NCBI RefSeq assembly: GCF_003345255.1
Contig: NZ_CP029331.1
Location: forward strand, 62,001-126,000
Reading direction: 5' to 3'
Source of the DNA: Pseudothauera hydrothermalis
GTDB lineage: Bacteria > Pseudomonadota > Gammaproteobacteria > Burkholderiales > Rhodocyclaceae
DNA length: 64,000 bases
The notes below the pieces were generated by a model that ran no database searches, had not been told where the DNA came from, and was given only the letters and a program-made list of their open reading frames with translations. The translations under genes and the position numbers were made by a program. Numbering within the stretch: position 1 is the first letter of the stretch; the number at the start of each line of letters is the position of its first letter. This document shows, piece after piece, positions 39,448-48,068 of this stretch.

Positions 39448-41619
39448 TCAGAGGGTGTCCAGCAGGGGCGCGGCGGTCTCGATGCCGGCGCGGATCAGCT
39501 CGGCCGGCAGGTCCAGCGCCACGGCCGTGCCCAGCGCGGCGAGCAGCGTGGTCACGCCAATGCGGCCCAACAACGCCGCGACACCCGGTTGCTCGAGCGA
39601 CGCGAGCGGCGTGAGCCGGCTGCCCTGCAGCAACACCACCTGCTGACCCTCGAGCGTGAGGAAGCGGCGGCCATCGGCGATGTGCGCTTCCGCGAGGGCG
39701 TGGCGCGGATCGGTGCTGTAGAGCAACACGTCGCCGTCGCACAACTCGGCCAGGCTCGCGCAGATCTCGCAGTCGGCGTTGAGCACGGCGCAGCCCTGGG
39801 GCAGCACGACGTCCACCTGCGTGCGCAGCACCTTGCGCATGTCGTCGCGCGTGCGGATGTCGTGGTCCTCCAATCCCTGCGGTTCGGGCACGTCGGTCAC
39901 CACGCCCACCAGGCAGCGGTCGTACGGCAGCCCCTCGTCCAGGATGCAGCGCGGGGAGGTTTCGATCACCGCCGCTTCGACGCAACGGTTCATCAGTATC
40001 CGCTGACCGGCTTCCCAATCCGAGGGAACGTTCGCGTCCATCGGGTGCATCTGCAGATACAGCCGCCCGCCGCACGACACGCCGGTGGCCGGCCCTTTGC
40101 GTTGCAGTAGCGCCCCCACCAGCAGCGCCAGCGCGGTCGTCTCGCGTGTGCCGGTGATGCCCACCACGGGGATGCGGCCGTCCTCATCCCCCGGGAACAG
40201 GTGTTCGACGATCGCCTCACCCACCGGCCGCGGCTTGCCGTTGGCCGGTTTGAGGTGTGGTAACAGCCCCGGCCCCGCGTTGATCTCGACGATCGCGCCC
40301 CCTTGGGCCGCCAGCGGCTGGCCGATGTCCTCGACCACCAGGTCGATCCCGGCGATGTCGAGCCCCACGACACGCGCGGCGATCCCGGCGATCTCGGCCA
40401 CGTCCGGGTGGACGAGGTCGGTGACGTCGTCGGTGAGCAACCCGGTGCGCTGCACCAGCACCTCGCGGCCGGCTTCCGGCACGCTCTCGGGCGTCAGGCC
40501 CTGGCGGCGCAGCTCCAGCATCACATCGCGGTTTTCCGGCAGGCGGATCGTGTCGAGCGGGAACTCCTCCTCCTCGCCGCGGCGGGGGTCGCTGTTGATG
40601 TCGCGCTCGATCAACTCGCGCACCGTGTGCACGCCGTCGCCCACGATCACCGCCCGCTCGCCGCGCGACGCCGCCACCACGCGCCCGCCGATGACCAGCA
40701 CCCGGTGTTCATGGCCGCGGATGTAGCGTTCGACCATCACCTCGGAACCCTCGCGCTCGGCCAGCGCGTAGGCGGCTTCGACCTCCTCGCGCGTGCGCAC
40801 GTCGAGCGACACGCCGCGCGCGTGGTTGGCGTCCACCGGCTTGACGACGACCGGCAGGCCGATGTCCTGCGCCGCTTCCCAGGCATCGTCGGGGCTGGTG
40901 ACGACGCGCCCCTCCGGCACCGGCACGCCGCACTCGGCCAGCAGGCGTTTGGTCAGGTCCTTGTCGCGCGAGATCGTCTCGGCGATGGCGCTGGTGCGAT
41001 CGGTCTCGGCGGTCCAGATCCGGCGCTGCCGCGCCCCGTAGCCGAGCTGCACCAGGTTGCCCTCCGTCAACCGGATGTGGGGGATGCGCCGCGCCGTGGC
41101 CGCATCGACGATGGCCGCGGTGCTCGGCCCCAGCGCGTGGCGGTCGATCAGGCCCTTGAGCCGCTTGACGGCCGCCGCCACGTCGTAGGGCTGGTCGTCG
41201 ATGGCCGCCATCAGCAGGTCGCGCGCGTCCAGCAGCGCCTGTCGGGCGACTTCCTCCTGCCGCGCCCGGATGACGAGCTTGTACACCCCGCGCCGGGACG
41301 TGGAGCGCGTCTGCCCGAAGCTCGTCGCCATACCCGCCAGGTTGAGCAGCTCGATGGCGATGTGCTCCATGATGTGGCCGGGCCACGTGCCCTCGCGCAG
41401 CCGCAGCAGAAAGCCGCCGCGCTCGCCGACCCCGCAGTGGTGCTCGACGAGCCCGGGCAGCCACGCCGTCAGGCGCTCGTACAGGCCGGGGATGGTGTTG
41501 GAGGGGCTGTCTTCGAGTTCACCGATGTCGATGAGCGCCTCGATCGCGGCCCGGTAGGTCCAGAGGTTGGGCCCGCGCAGGTGTTGCATGCGCAGGATCC
41601 GGATGGTCTTGTGCGACAT
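39448..41619 (-). CDS. cphA: Cyanophycin synthetase, short form (Mur-ligase P-loop lost)
   Basis: Second cyanophycin synthetase-like protein (723 aa; ATG at 41619). The N domain keeps an HxxEHxxxE motif (GHIMEHIAIEL: His82, Glu85, His86, Glu90). The ATP-grasp domain is intact (VVVKPVDANHARGVSLDV near 257-274). The Mur-ligase P-loop reads ITGTRETTALAL (residues 488-499), with no glycine-lysine pair, so the arginine-adding site should not bind ATP normally. The C-terminal domain is shorter than in the long form by about 140 residues. Such pairs occur in Betaproteobacteria (cphA with cphA'). It may act as an Asp-adding or dipeptide-joining partner, or supply primers. Confidence 0.92.
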   Translation of the reverse strand: MSHKTIRILRMQHLRGPNLWTYRAAIEALIDIGELEDSPSNTIPGLYERLTAWLPGLVEHHCGVGERGGFLLRLREGTWPGHIMEHIAIELLNLAGMATSFGQTRSTSRRGVYKLVIRARQEEVARQALLDARDLLMAAIDDQPYDVAAAVKRLKGLIDRHALGPSTAAIVDAATARRIPHIRLTEGNLVQLGYGARQRRIWTAETDRTSAIAETISRDKDLTKRLLAECGVPVPEGRVVTSPDDAWEAAQDIGLPVVVKPVDANHARGVSLDVRTREEVEAAYALAEREGSEVMVERYIRGHEHRVLVIGGRVVAASRGERAVIVGDGVHTVRELIERDINSDPRRGEEEEFPLDTIRLPENRDVMLELRRQGLTPESVPEAGREVLVQRTGLLTDDVTDLVHPDVAEIAGIAARVVGLDIAGIDLVVEDIGQPLAAQGGAIVEINAGPGLLPHLKPANGKPRPVGEAIVEHLFPGDEDGRIPVVGITGTRETTALALLVGALLQRKGPATGVSCGGRLYLQMHPMDANVPSDWEAGQRILMNRCVEAAVIETSPRCILDEGLPYDRCLVGVVTDVPEPQGLEDHDIRTRDDMRKVLRTQVDVVLPQGCAVLNADCEICASLAELCDGDVLLYSTDPRHALAEAHIADGRRFLTLEGQQVVLLQGSRLTPLASLEQPGVAALLGRIGVTTLLAALGTAVALDLPAELIRAGIETAAPLLDTL

Positions 41620-41750
41620 GAAATGGTCAGGATGATCGAGATAAGGCTTTTTTCCGCTGTACGCGGCCACACTTCCGGCCGCGCGGGTCGTAGAATGCCG
41701 AGCCCGAACGCCGGCGGACGAGGTTCGTATTATGAGGGATCGGCCGGCAA

Positions 41751-44066
41751 GTGCAGATGCGCCAATCAAGCCACAATATGCTTTATCCGTCCTTCCCCTC
41801 TCTTACGACGGCCTGGCCCGGGTTGCCGGCCGCGTGGCGTCGCGCTGTCGAGCAGACACCGACCGCCGCGGGAGAGGAGGGTGTGTGGCTGCAGGTCGAT
41901 CTGGATGCGCAGTTGCGTTTCCGCGACGGGCTGCTGTGGATCGCCGGGCGGACGCTGTGCTGGGCGGACGCCCCGGAAGCGGCACCGCGATGCTGGCCGA
42001 TCGAGTCCGGCCTGGCGCTGTGGGTGAGCGACCACAACGGCGTGGCCGCGCTGGAGCTGGTGCGCGAGGCGCGCGATGGTCAGCCGGCCGAGCGGCTCGC
42101 GGTGTGGCGCTACACCCTCGGCCGACAGGTCGCGGCCCGACGGCTGATCGAGCGCTTCGAGGCGGTGCGCGAGGCCGCGGGCAGCGAACCGCCCACGCAG
42201 GAGGCGGCACCACTGCACTGCCCGGTGTGCCACGCGCCGATGGAGCCGGAGGATGACGAGTGCGCGGTGTGCGCGCAGGTGGTCCACACGCCCCCATCGA
42301 CGCTGACGCTGCTGCGCCTGTGGCGCTTCGCGCGCCCGTACCGCTGGCAGTTGCTGGCGGGCTTTTTGCTGACGCTGGCGGCCACCGCCGCGACGCTCGT
42401 GCCGCCGTATCTGACGATCCCGCTGATGGACGACGTGCTGATCCCGTACCAGAACGGGCAGCCGATCGACGTCGGCCTGGTCGCGATGCTGCTGGGCGGG
42501 TTGCTGGGCGCGGCGCTGCTCGCGTGGGGGCTGGGCTGGGCCAAGACCTACATCCTCGCGCTGGTGTCCGAGCGCATCGGGGCCGACCTGCGCACGACGA
42601 CGTATGAACATCTGCTGGGCCTGTCGCTGGAGTATTTCGGCAACCGGCGCACCGGCGACCTGATGGCGCGCATCGGCTCCGAGACCGACCGCATCAACAT
42701 CTTCCTGTCGCTGCACCTGCTGGACTTCGCCACCGACGTGCTGATGATCCTGATGACGGCGGTGATCCTGTTTTCGATCAGTCCGACGCTGGCGTTGGCC
42801 ACGCTGCTGCCGCTGCCGCTGATCGGCTGGCTGATCCACGTCGTGCGCGACCGGCTGCGCACCGGGTTCGAGAAGATCGACCGTGTCTGGGCCGAGGTCA
42901 CCAGCGTGCTCGCCGACACCATCCCCGGCATCCGCGTCGTCAAGGCGTTCGCGCAGGAGGGGCGCGAGGCGCAGCGCTTCCGCGACGCCAACCGCCACAA
43001 CCTCGAGGTCAACGACCGGCTCAACCGGCTGTGGTCGCTCTTTTCACCGACGGTGTCGCTGCTGACCGAAATCGGCCTGCTGGTGGTGTGGGGCTTTGGC
43101 ATCTGGCTCGTCGCGCGCGGCTCGGTCACCGTGGGCGTGCTCACGGCCTTCCTCGCCTACATCGGGCGGTTTTACACCCGGCTCGATTCGATGAGCCGCA
43201 TCGTCTCGGTCACGCAAAAGGCCGCCGCCGGTGCCAAGCGCATCTTCGACATCCTGGATCACGTCTCCAGCGTTCCGGAACCCGTCGACCCGGTGCCGTT
43301 GCCGGAGGTCCGCGGGCACATCCAGTTGCGCAATGTGAGCTTCCGCTACGGTAACCGCACGGTCATTCAGGGGTTGGACCTCGAGGTGCGCCCGGGCGAG
43401 ATGATCGGGCTGGTGGGCCACAGCGGTTCGGGCAAGAGCACGCTGGTCAACCTGATCTGCCGCTTCTACGACGTGGCCGAAGGGGACATTCTGGTCGACG
43501 GGGTCGACATCCGCCGCCTGCGCGTGGCCGACTACCGCCGCCACATCGGCCTGGTGCTGCAGGAGCCGTTCCTCTTTTTCGGCACCATCGCCGAGAACAT
43601 CGCGTACGGCAAGCCAGACGCCACGCGCGAGGAGATCATCGCCGCCGCCCGCGCCGCGCACGCGCACGAGTTCATCCTGCGCCTGCCGCAAGGCTACGAC
43701 TCGTTGGTGGGCGAGCGCGGGCAGGGGCTCTCCGGGGGCGAGCGCCAGCGCATCAGCATCGCGCGCGCCCTGTTGATCAACCCGCGCATCCTGATCCTCG
43801 ACGAGGCCACGGCGAGCGTGGACACCGAAACCGAGAAAGAGATCCAGAAAGCGCTGGACAACCTCGTGCGCGGCCGCACGACGATCGCCATCGCGCACCG
43901 CCTCTCCACGCTGCGCCGGGCGGACCGCCTGGTCGTGATGGACAAGGGCCGTAAGGTGGAGGAGGGCACCCACGACGAGCTGATGGCGCGGCAGGGCGCG
44001 TACTGGCGCCTGTATCAGGCGCAGGCGCGGCAGGCCGAAGCCGAGCGCGAATGGCTGAAGGACTGA
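41751..44066 (+). CDS. ABC exporter with N-terminal zinc-ribbon-like domain, cyanophycin-cluster type
   Basis: Full-length half-transporter (771 aa; an ATG at 41778 is an alternative start). Residues 1-185 form a soluble extension ending in a four-cysteine motif (CPVC at 157-160, CAVC at 171-174). The six-helix ABC exporter domain covers about 190-500. The ATPase has Walker A GHSGSGKST, the signature LSGGERQRISIARALL and Walker B LILDEATAS. It is divergent from the cphA pair, and its stop is 4 bases before a DUF1854 gene. I recall that ABC and DUF1854 proteins recur next to cyanophycin synthetases in Burkholderiales; substrate and direction are unknown. Confidence 0.88.
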   Translation: MQMRQSSHNMLYPSFPSLTTAWPGLPAAWRRAVEQTPTAAGEEGVWLQVDLDAQLRFRDGLLWIAGRTLCWADAPEAAPRCWPIESGLALWVSDHNGVAALELVREARDGQPAERLAVWRYTLGRQVAARRLIERFEAVREAAGSEPPTQEAAPLHCPVCHAPMEPEDDECAVCAQVVHTPPSTLTLLRLWRFARPYRWQLLAGFLLTLAATAATLVPPYLTIPLMDDVLIPYQNGQPIDVGLVAMLLGGLLGAALLAWGLGWAKTYILALVSERIGADLRTTTYEHLLGLSLEYFGNRRTGDLMARIGSETDRINIFLSLHLLDFATDVLMILMTAVILFSISPTLALATLLPLPLIGWLIHVVRDRLRTGFEKIDRVWAEVTSVLADTIPGIRVVKAFAQEGREAQRFRDANRHNLEVNDRLNRLWSLFSPTVSLLTEIGLLVVWGFGIWLVARGSVTVGVLTAFLAYIGRFYTRLDSMSRIVSVTQKAAAGAKRIFDILDHVSSVPEPVDPVPLPEVRGHIQLRNVSFRYGNRTVIQGLDLEVRPGEMIGLVGHSGSGKSTLVNLICRFYDVAEGDILVDGVDIRRLRVADYRRHIGLVLQEPFLFFGTIAENIAYGKPDATREEIIAAARAAHAHEFILRLPQGYDSLVGERGQGLSGGERQRISIARALLINPRILILDEATASVDTETEKEIQKALDNLVRGRTTIAIAHRLSTLRRADRLVVMDKGRKVEEGTHDELMARQGAYWRLYQAQARQAEAEREWLKD

Positions 44067-44070
44067 CGCG

Positions 44071-44556
44071 ATGACGACCGAGGCAGAACCGAACCCCACG
44101 TTGACGCTGCGCCGCACCCCGCTGGGTCGGCTCGCGTGGCGCGCGCCCGGCGGCGAATGGGTCGAGGGCGTCGTGCCGGTGCGGGCGTTCCCGATCCAAG
44201 CGCCAGACCGCTACGTGTCGCTGGTCGGCCCGGACGGGCACGAGGTGGCGTTCATCGCATCGCTGGCGGAGGTGGACGAACCGACGCGTGCGTTGATCGA
44301 GGAGGCGTTACGGGAGCGCGAATTCACCCCGGTGATCCGGCGGCTGCTGGAGGTCAGCGCCTTTGCCACGCCGAGCACGTGGACGGTGGAGACGGACCGC
44401 GGCATCACGCGCTTCGTGCTCAAGGGCGAGGAGGACATCCGGCGCCTGGCCCGCGACGTGCTGCTGATCCAGGACAGCCACGGGGTGCAGTATCTGATCC
44501 GCCGTCCGCTGGAACTCGACCGGCACAGCCGCCGGTTGCTGGACCGGTTTTTGTAG
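44071..44556 (+). CDS. DUF1854 family protein, cyanophycin-cluster type
   Basis: Soluble protein (161 aa) of the DUF1854 family, which accompanies cyanophycin genes. Motifs include WVEGVVPVRAFPIQAPDRYVS-type sequence (read VVPVRAFPIQAP), ALIEEALREREFTPVIRRLL and the C-terminal DVLLIQDSHGVQYLIRR. No signal peptide or membrane helix. Four bases separate it from the ABC gene stop, so the two are cotranslated; their products may interact. Biochemical function is not known. Confidence 0.85.
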   Translation: MTTEAEPNPTLTLRRTPLGRLAWRAPGGEWVEGVVPVRAFPIQAPDRYVSLVGPDGHEVAFIASLAEVDEPTRALIEEALREREFTPVIRRLLEVSAFATPSTWTVETDRGITRFVLKGEEDIRRLARDVLLIQDSHGVQYLIRRPLELDRHSRRLLDRFL

Positions 44557-44682
44557 CGCGTCAACGATGCTTCAATGCGATCATCCATAGAGGAATGTTT
44601 TTTGGCGTCGATGCGCGCTCGGGCGAGGCGTTTTCCAAGACCCAATGTGCTGCACGCATGGCGCCTTTGACCGACGCCGCTC

Positions 44683-45558
44683 ATGTTGATTCGCATCGTT
44701 GCCATTCTTTTTCCGCTGTTTGCCATCACCGCCTTGGGCTATTTCGTCGGTCGGCGGCTCAAGCCTGATCTGTCGCATGCCAATAAGCTCAACATGGATG
44801 TGTTCGTGCCGGCGTTGGTGTTTGCCGCGCTGGCCAACAAAGAATTTCATATCGGCGCCTATCTGCCGCTGACCTTTGCCACCTTGGCGGTGGTGGTCGG
44901 CTCGGGGCTGGCCGGTTGGGGGCTGGCACGGTTGAGCGGGGTGGCGCCCAAGACCTTGGTGCCGCCGCTGATGTTCAACAACTGCGGCAACCTGGGCCTG
45001 CCGTTGGCGGTGCTGGCCTTTGGCGATGCGGCCCTGGCCCCGGCGGTGGTGATGTTCATGGTGTCCAACCTGCTGCATTTTTCCTTCGGTGCCTGGCTGC
45101 TGGATCGCCGCATCAAGCTGTGGACGGTATGGCGGGTGCCGTCTGTGCTGGCGACGATGGTCGGCCTGGCCGTGGGTATTGCCGGTGTGCAGGTGTGGCC
45201 GCCGCTGATGATCGCCATCGAGATGCTGGGCGACATCTCGATTCCGTTGATGTTGTTCGCGCTCGGCGTGCGGTTGCAGGAATCGCGTATTTCGTCGCTC
45301 GGGTTGGGGGCGTATGCCGCGGTGGCGCGTCCCTTGGTGGGTATGGCGCTGGCCTGGACGGTGATGCAGTGGGTGCCGCTGCAGCCGGATGAGCAGGCTT
45401 TGATGCTGGTATTTGGCGCCCTGCCGCCAGCAGTGCTGAACTACATCTTTGCCGAGCGCTATCACCAGGAGCCGGACAAAGTCGCCTCGATGGTGCTGTT
45501 GGGCAATCTGGCCGCGCTGGTTTTTCTGCCGGTGGCCTTGGCGCTGGTGCTGGTTTGA
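44683..45558 (+). CDS. AEC (auxin efflux carrier) family transporter
   Basis: Inner-membrane protein (291 aa) with about eight to ten helices arranged as the AEC inverted repeat: LFPLFAITALGYFVGRRL, then FNNCGNLGLPLAVLAFGD in the first half and ALGVRLQESRISSLG with GALPPAVLNYIFAERY in the second. Characterised members carry malate or similar organic anions; the substrate here cannot be told. It returns to the backbone base composition after the cyanophycin cluster. Confidence 0.88.
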   Translation: MLIRIVAILFPLFAITALGYFVGRRLKPDLSHANKLNMDVFVPALVFAALANKEFHIGAYLPLTFATLAVVVGSGLAGWGLARLSGVAPKTLVPPLMFNNCGNLGLPLAVLAFGDAALAPAVVMFMVSNLLHFSFGAWLLDRRIKLWTVWRVPSVLATMVGLAVGIAGVQVWPPLMIAIEMLGDISIPLMLFALGVRLQESRISSLGLGAYAAVARPLVGMALAWTVMQWVPLQPDEQALMLVFGALPPAVLNYIFAERYHQEPDKVASMVLLGNLAALVFLPVALALVLV

Positions 45559-45664
45559 GCCCCAAGCGCTCAGCCGGGCTGCGAGACCCTGGCGGGCGTC
45601 ACGGCAATGGTTGACCGGCGCCGAGGCGGAACGCGCCTGCGTCCGCCCCGCGCCGTGGGCGTCA

Positions 45665-46945
45665 TCAGCCAATCATGCCGGCGCCGACGGTGTTATTGGT
45701 GCTCTCGTCGATGATGATGAAGGCACCGGTGGCACGGTTGTCGGCGTAACGGTCGGCCACGATGGGCTGGGCGAGCTTGAGCGTGACGCGGGCAATATCG
45801 TTCATGGCCAGTTGGCTGGCTTGTTCATGCGCCAGCGTATTGACATTGACCCGATAGGCGATGTTGGTCACTTTGGCCTTCACTTCCCGGGTGGTATGGC
45901 GCACCAGATAGGTGCGCGCCGGCGACAGCGGGGTTTCCGACAGCCAGCATACGGTGGCGTCGATCTGTTTGACCGGCTCGGGCGCTTCGCTGGATTTGAC
46001 GATCAAATCGCCGCGCGAGATGTCGATTTCGTCTTCCAGCAGCAGGGTGACCGATTGCTCATGGATGGCCCGTTCCATGGGCACGCCGCCCAGTTCGATG
46101 GCCCTTACCCGGCTGGTGGCGCCCGAAGGCAGCACGGTAACCGGGTCGCCGACCGCGATTTCGCCGGACTCCACCCGGCCCATGAAGCCGCGGTAGTCGT
46201 GCAGTGCCGGGTTGGCCGCATCCTGCGGGCGGCAGACGAACTGTACCGGGAAGCGGAAATCCTCGGCCTGCTCGGTGTGGGCCGCCGGCGTGGTTTCGAG
46301 CAATTCCAGCAGGGTGGGGCCGTCATACCAGCCCAGGTGCGCGCCGCGTTCGACCACCATGTCGCCGACCAGCGCGGAGATCGGGATGAAGTGCGGATCG
46401 CGGATGCCCAGCTTGTCGGCAAAGGCGAGATAGTCGGCGCGGATGCGCTCGAAGACGGTTTGGTCGTAATCGACCAGATCCATTTTGTTGACCGCCACCA
46501 CCAGATGCGGAATGCCGACCAGGCTGGCCAGATAGGAATGCCGGCGGGTCTGGGTGAGCACGCCGCGGCGCGCATCGACCAGAATGATGGCCAGGTTGGC
46601 GGTGGATGCGGCGGTGACCATGTTGCGGGTGTACTGCTCATGACCGGGCGCGTCGGCGATGATGTATTTGCGCCGGCCGGTGGAAAAATATCGGTAGGCC
46701 ACGTCGATGGTGATGCCTTGCTCGCGTTCTGCTTGCAGGCCGTCGGTCAGCAGCGAGAGGTCGACGGCGCTCAGGCCGCGTTTGCTCGACGTTTTCTCGA
46801 TGGCCTGGAGCGTGTCGGCAAGAATGGTCTTGCTGTCGTACAGCAGGCGGCCGATCAGCGTGCTTTTGCCGTCATCGACGCTGCCGCAGGTCATGAAGCG
46901 CAGCAGGCCGTTGTCGATTTCCGGCAGGTGTTCGGGGGCGGACAT
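45665..46945 (-). CDS. cysN: Sulfate adenylyltransferase subunit 1 (GTPase) CysN
   Basis: EF-Tu-like GTPase subunit (426 aa) of ATP sulfurylase. The G1 motif is GSVDDGKSTLIGRLLYD, G3 is DAPGHEQY and G4 NKMD. There is no APS kinase (CysC) fusion, consistent with the APS-type reductase upstream, which needs no PAPS. Start at 46945. It is last in the cys operon. Confidence 0.97.
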   Translation of the reverse strand: MSAPEHLPEIDNGLLRFMTCGSVDDGKSTLIGRLLYDSKTILADTLQAIEKTSSKRGLSAVDLSLLTDGLQAEREQGITIDVAYRYFSTGRRKYIIADAPGHEQYTRNMVTAASTANLAIILVDARRGVLTQTRRHSYLASLVGIPHLVVAVNKMDLVDYDQTVFERIRADYLAFADKLGIRDPHFIPISALVGDMVVERGAHLGWYDGPTLLELLETTPAAHTEQAEDFRFPVQFVCRPQDAANPALHDYRGFMGRVESGEIAVGDPVTVLPSGATSRVRAIELGGVPMERAIHEQSVTLLLEDEIDISRGDLIVKSSEAPEPVKQIDATVCWLSETPLSPARTYLVRHTTREVKAKVTNIAYRVNVNTLAHEQASQLAMNDIARVTLKLAQPIVADRYADNRATGAFIIIDESTNNTVGAGMIG

Positions 46946-46984
46946 GGTGTTGATTCCTGTCAGGCTGTGCATGGGGTGCGGGGG

Positions 46985-47920
46985 TCAGAAATACCCTTCT
47001 TTCTTGCGCTGTTCCATCGACGCTTCCGAGGTCTGGTCATCCAGCCGCGTGGCGCCCCGTTCGGTGATCGTGGAGGTGGCGGTTTCCATGACGATTTTGT
47101 CGACCGTATCGGCGTCCGATTCCACCGGCGCGGTGCAGGAAATGTCCCCCACGGTACGAAAACGTACCCGGCGCTCGACGACCTGCTCGCCCGGCTGGGG
47201 CAGATTGACCCGCTCGCCGGTGACCAGCGGCACGTTCACCGGCACGATTGCGCCGTGGCGGATCACCACCGGGCGGGTGTGGGCGAAGTAGATCGACGGC
47301 AGCTCCAGCCGCTCGCGGGCGATGTACTGCCACACGTCCAGTTCGGTCCAGTTGCTGATCGGAAATGCGCGGATGTTCTCGCCCTTGTGTACCCGGGCGT
47401 TGTATAGGTTCCACAGTTCCGGGCGCTGGTTTTTCGGGTCCCACTGGCCGAATTCGTCGCGGAAGCTCATGATCCGCTCTTTGGCGCGCGCTTTTTCCTC
47501 GTCGCGCCGCGCGCCGCCAATGCAGGCGTCGAAACCGAATTCTTCGATGGCCTCGAGCAGCGTCACCGATTGATGCTTGTTGCGCGACTCACCCGGGTGC
47601 TTGAGCACCACGGTGCCGCGCGCCATCGAATCTTCCACCGAGCGCACGATCAGGCGTTCGCCCAGCTCGGCGGCGCGTTTGTCGCGGAAAGCGATGACTT
47701 CCGGATAGTTGTGTCCGGTGTCGATATGCAGCAGCGGGAAGGGGAAGCGGCCTGGGCGAAAGGCTTTTTCGGCCAGCCGCAGCAGGCAGATCGAATCCTT
47801 GCCACCGGAAAACAGCAGTACCGGGTTGGCACACTGGCCGGCCACTTCGCGCAGAATGTGGATGGCCTCGGCTTCCAGCCAGTCCAGATGAGACAGTGTT
47901 TGCTTGGTCAGCGTAGACAT
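46985..47920 (-). CDS. cysD: Sulfate adenylyltransferase subunit 2 CysD
   Basis: PP-loop ATP pyrophosphatase subunit (311 aa) that makes adenosine 5'-phosphosulfate with CysN. The P-loop is FSGGKDSICLLRLA; HIDTGHNYPEVIAFRD and FDACIGGARRDEEKARAKER are typical. The ATG at 47920 has a poor ribosome binding site and lies 10 bases after the stop of a 45-codon frame, so it is probably translated by coupling. Confidence 0.97.
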   Translation of the reverse strand: MSTLTKQTLSHLDWLEAEAIHILREVAGQCANPVLLFSGGKDSICLLRLAEKAFRPGRFPFPLLHIDTGHNYPEVIAFRDKRAAELGERLIVRSVEDSMARGTVVLKHPGESRNKHQSVTLLEAIEEFGFDACIGGARRDEEKARAKERIMSFRDEFGQWDPKNQRPELWNLYNARVHKGENIRAFPISNWTELDVWQYIARERLELPSIYFAHTRPVVIRHGAIVPVNVPLVTGERVNLPQPGEQVVERRVRFRTVGDISCTAPVESDADTVDKIVMETATSTITERGATRLDDQTSEASMEQRKKEGYF

Positions 47921-47930
47921 GATGCGCTTT

Positions 47931-48068
47931 TCAACGGCTTGGTTGTTTGGCGGAATGCGAGCGCAAGGCGCGCAGCGCGGCACGCCAGCCCGCACGCAGG
48001 GCGTTGAGGCGGCGTCGCAAGTTTAGCCGTGGCGCGCTGGCCGACTGTGGATGATGCGCTGTATTCAT
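47931..48068 (-). CDS. Small arginine-rich hypothetical protein in the cys operon
   Basis: A 45-codon frame between cysH and cysD. Its ATG overlaps the cysH stop (ATGA), and AAGGA lies at ribosome-binding distance. The product is very basic in its second half (LRRRLNALRAGWRAALRALR, ten arginines in 45 residues) and could form an amphipathic helix. No known family. It may be a real small protein or mainly a device that carries ribosomes to cysD. Confidence 0.45.
   Translation of the reverse strand: MNTAHHPQSASAPRLNLRRRLNALRAGWRAALRALRSHSAKQPSR

Noticed and set aside
40303..42027. A 574-codon plus-strand frame across the short cphA into the ABC gene
   Set aside because: Low-complexity His/Asp/Arg/Val composition typical of shadow translation; conflicts with two solid genes.
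47921..47945. Sequence resembling the MITE end (CTTTTCAACGGCTTGG) before cysD
   Set aside because: Only one partial end, inside the coding frame of the small ORF, without a partner repeat; probably chance.
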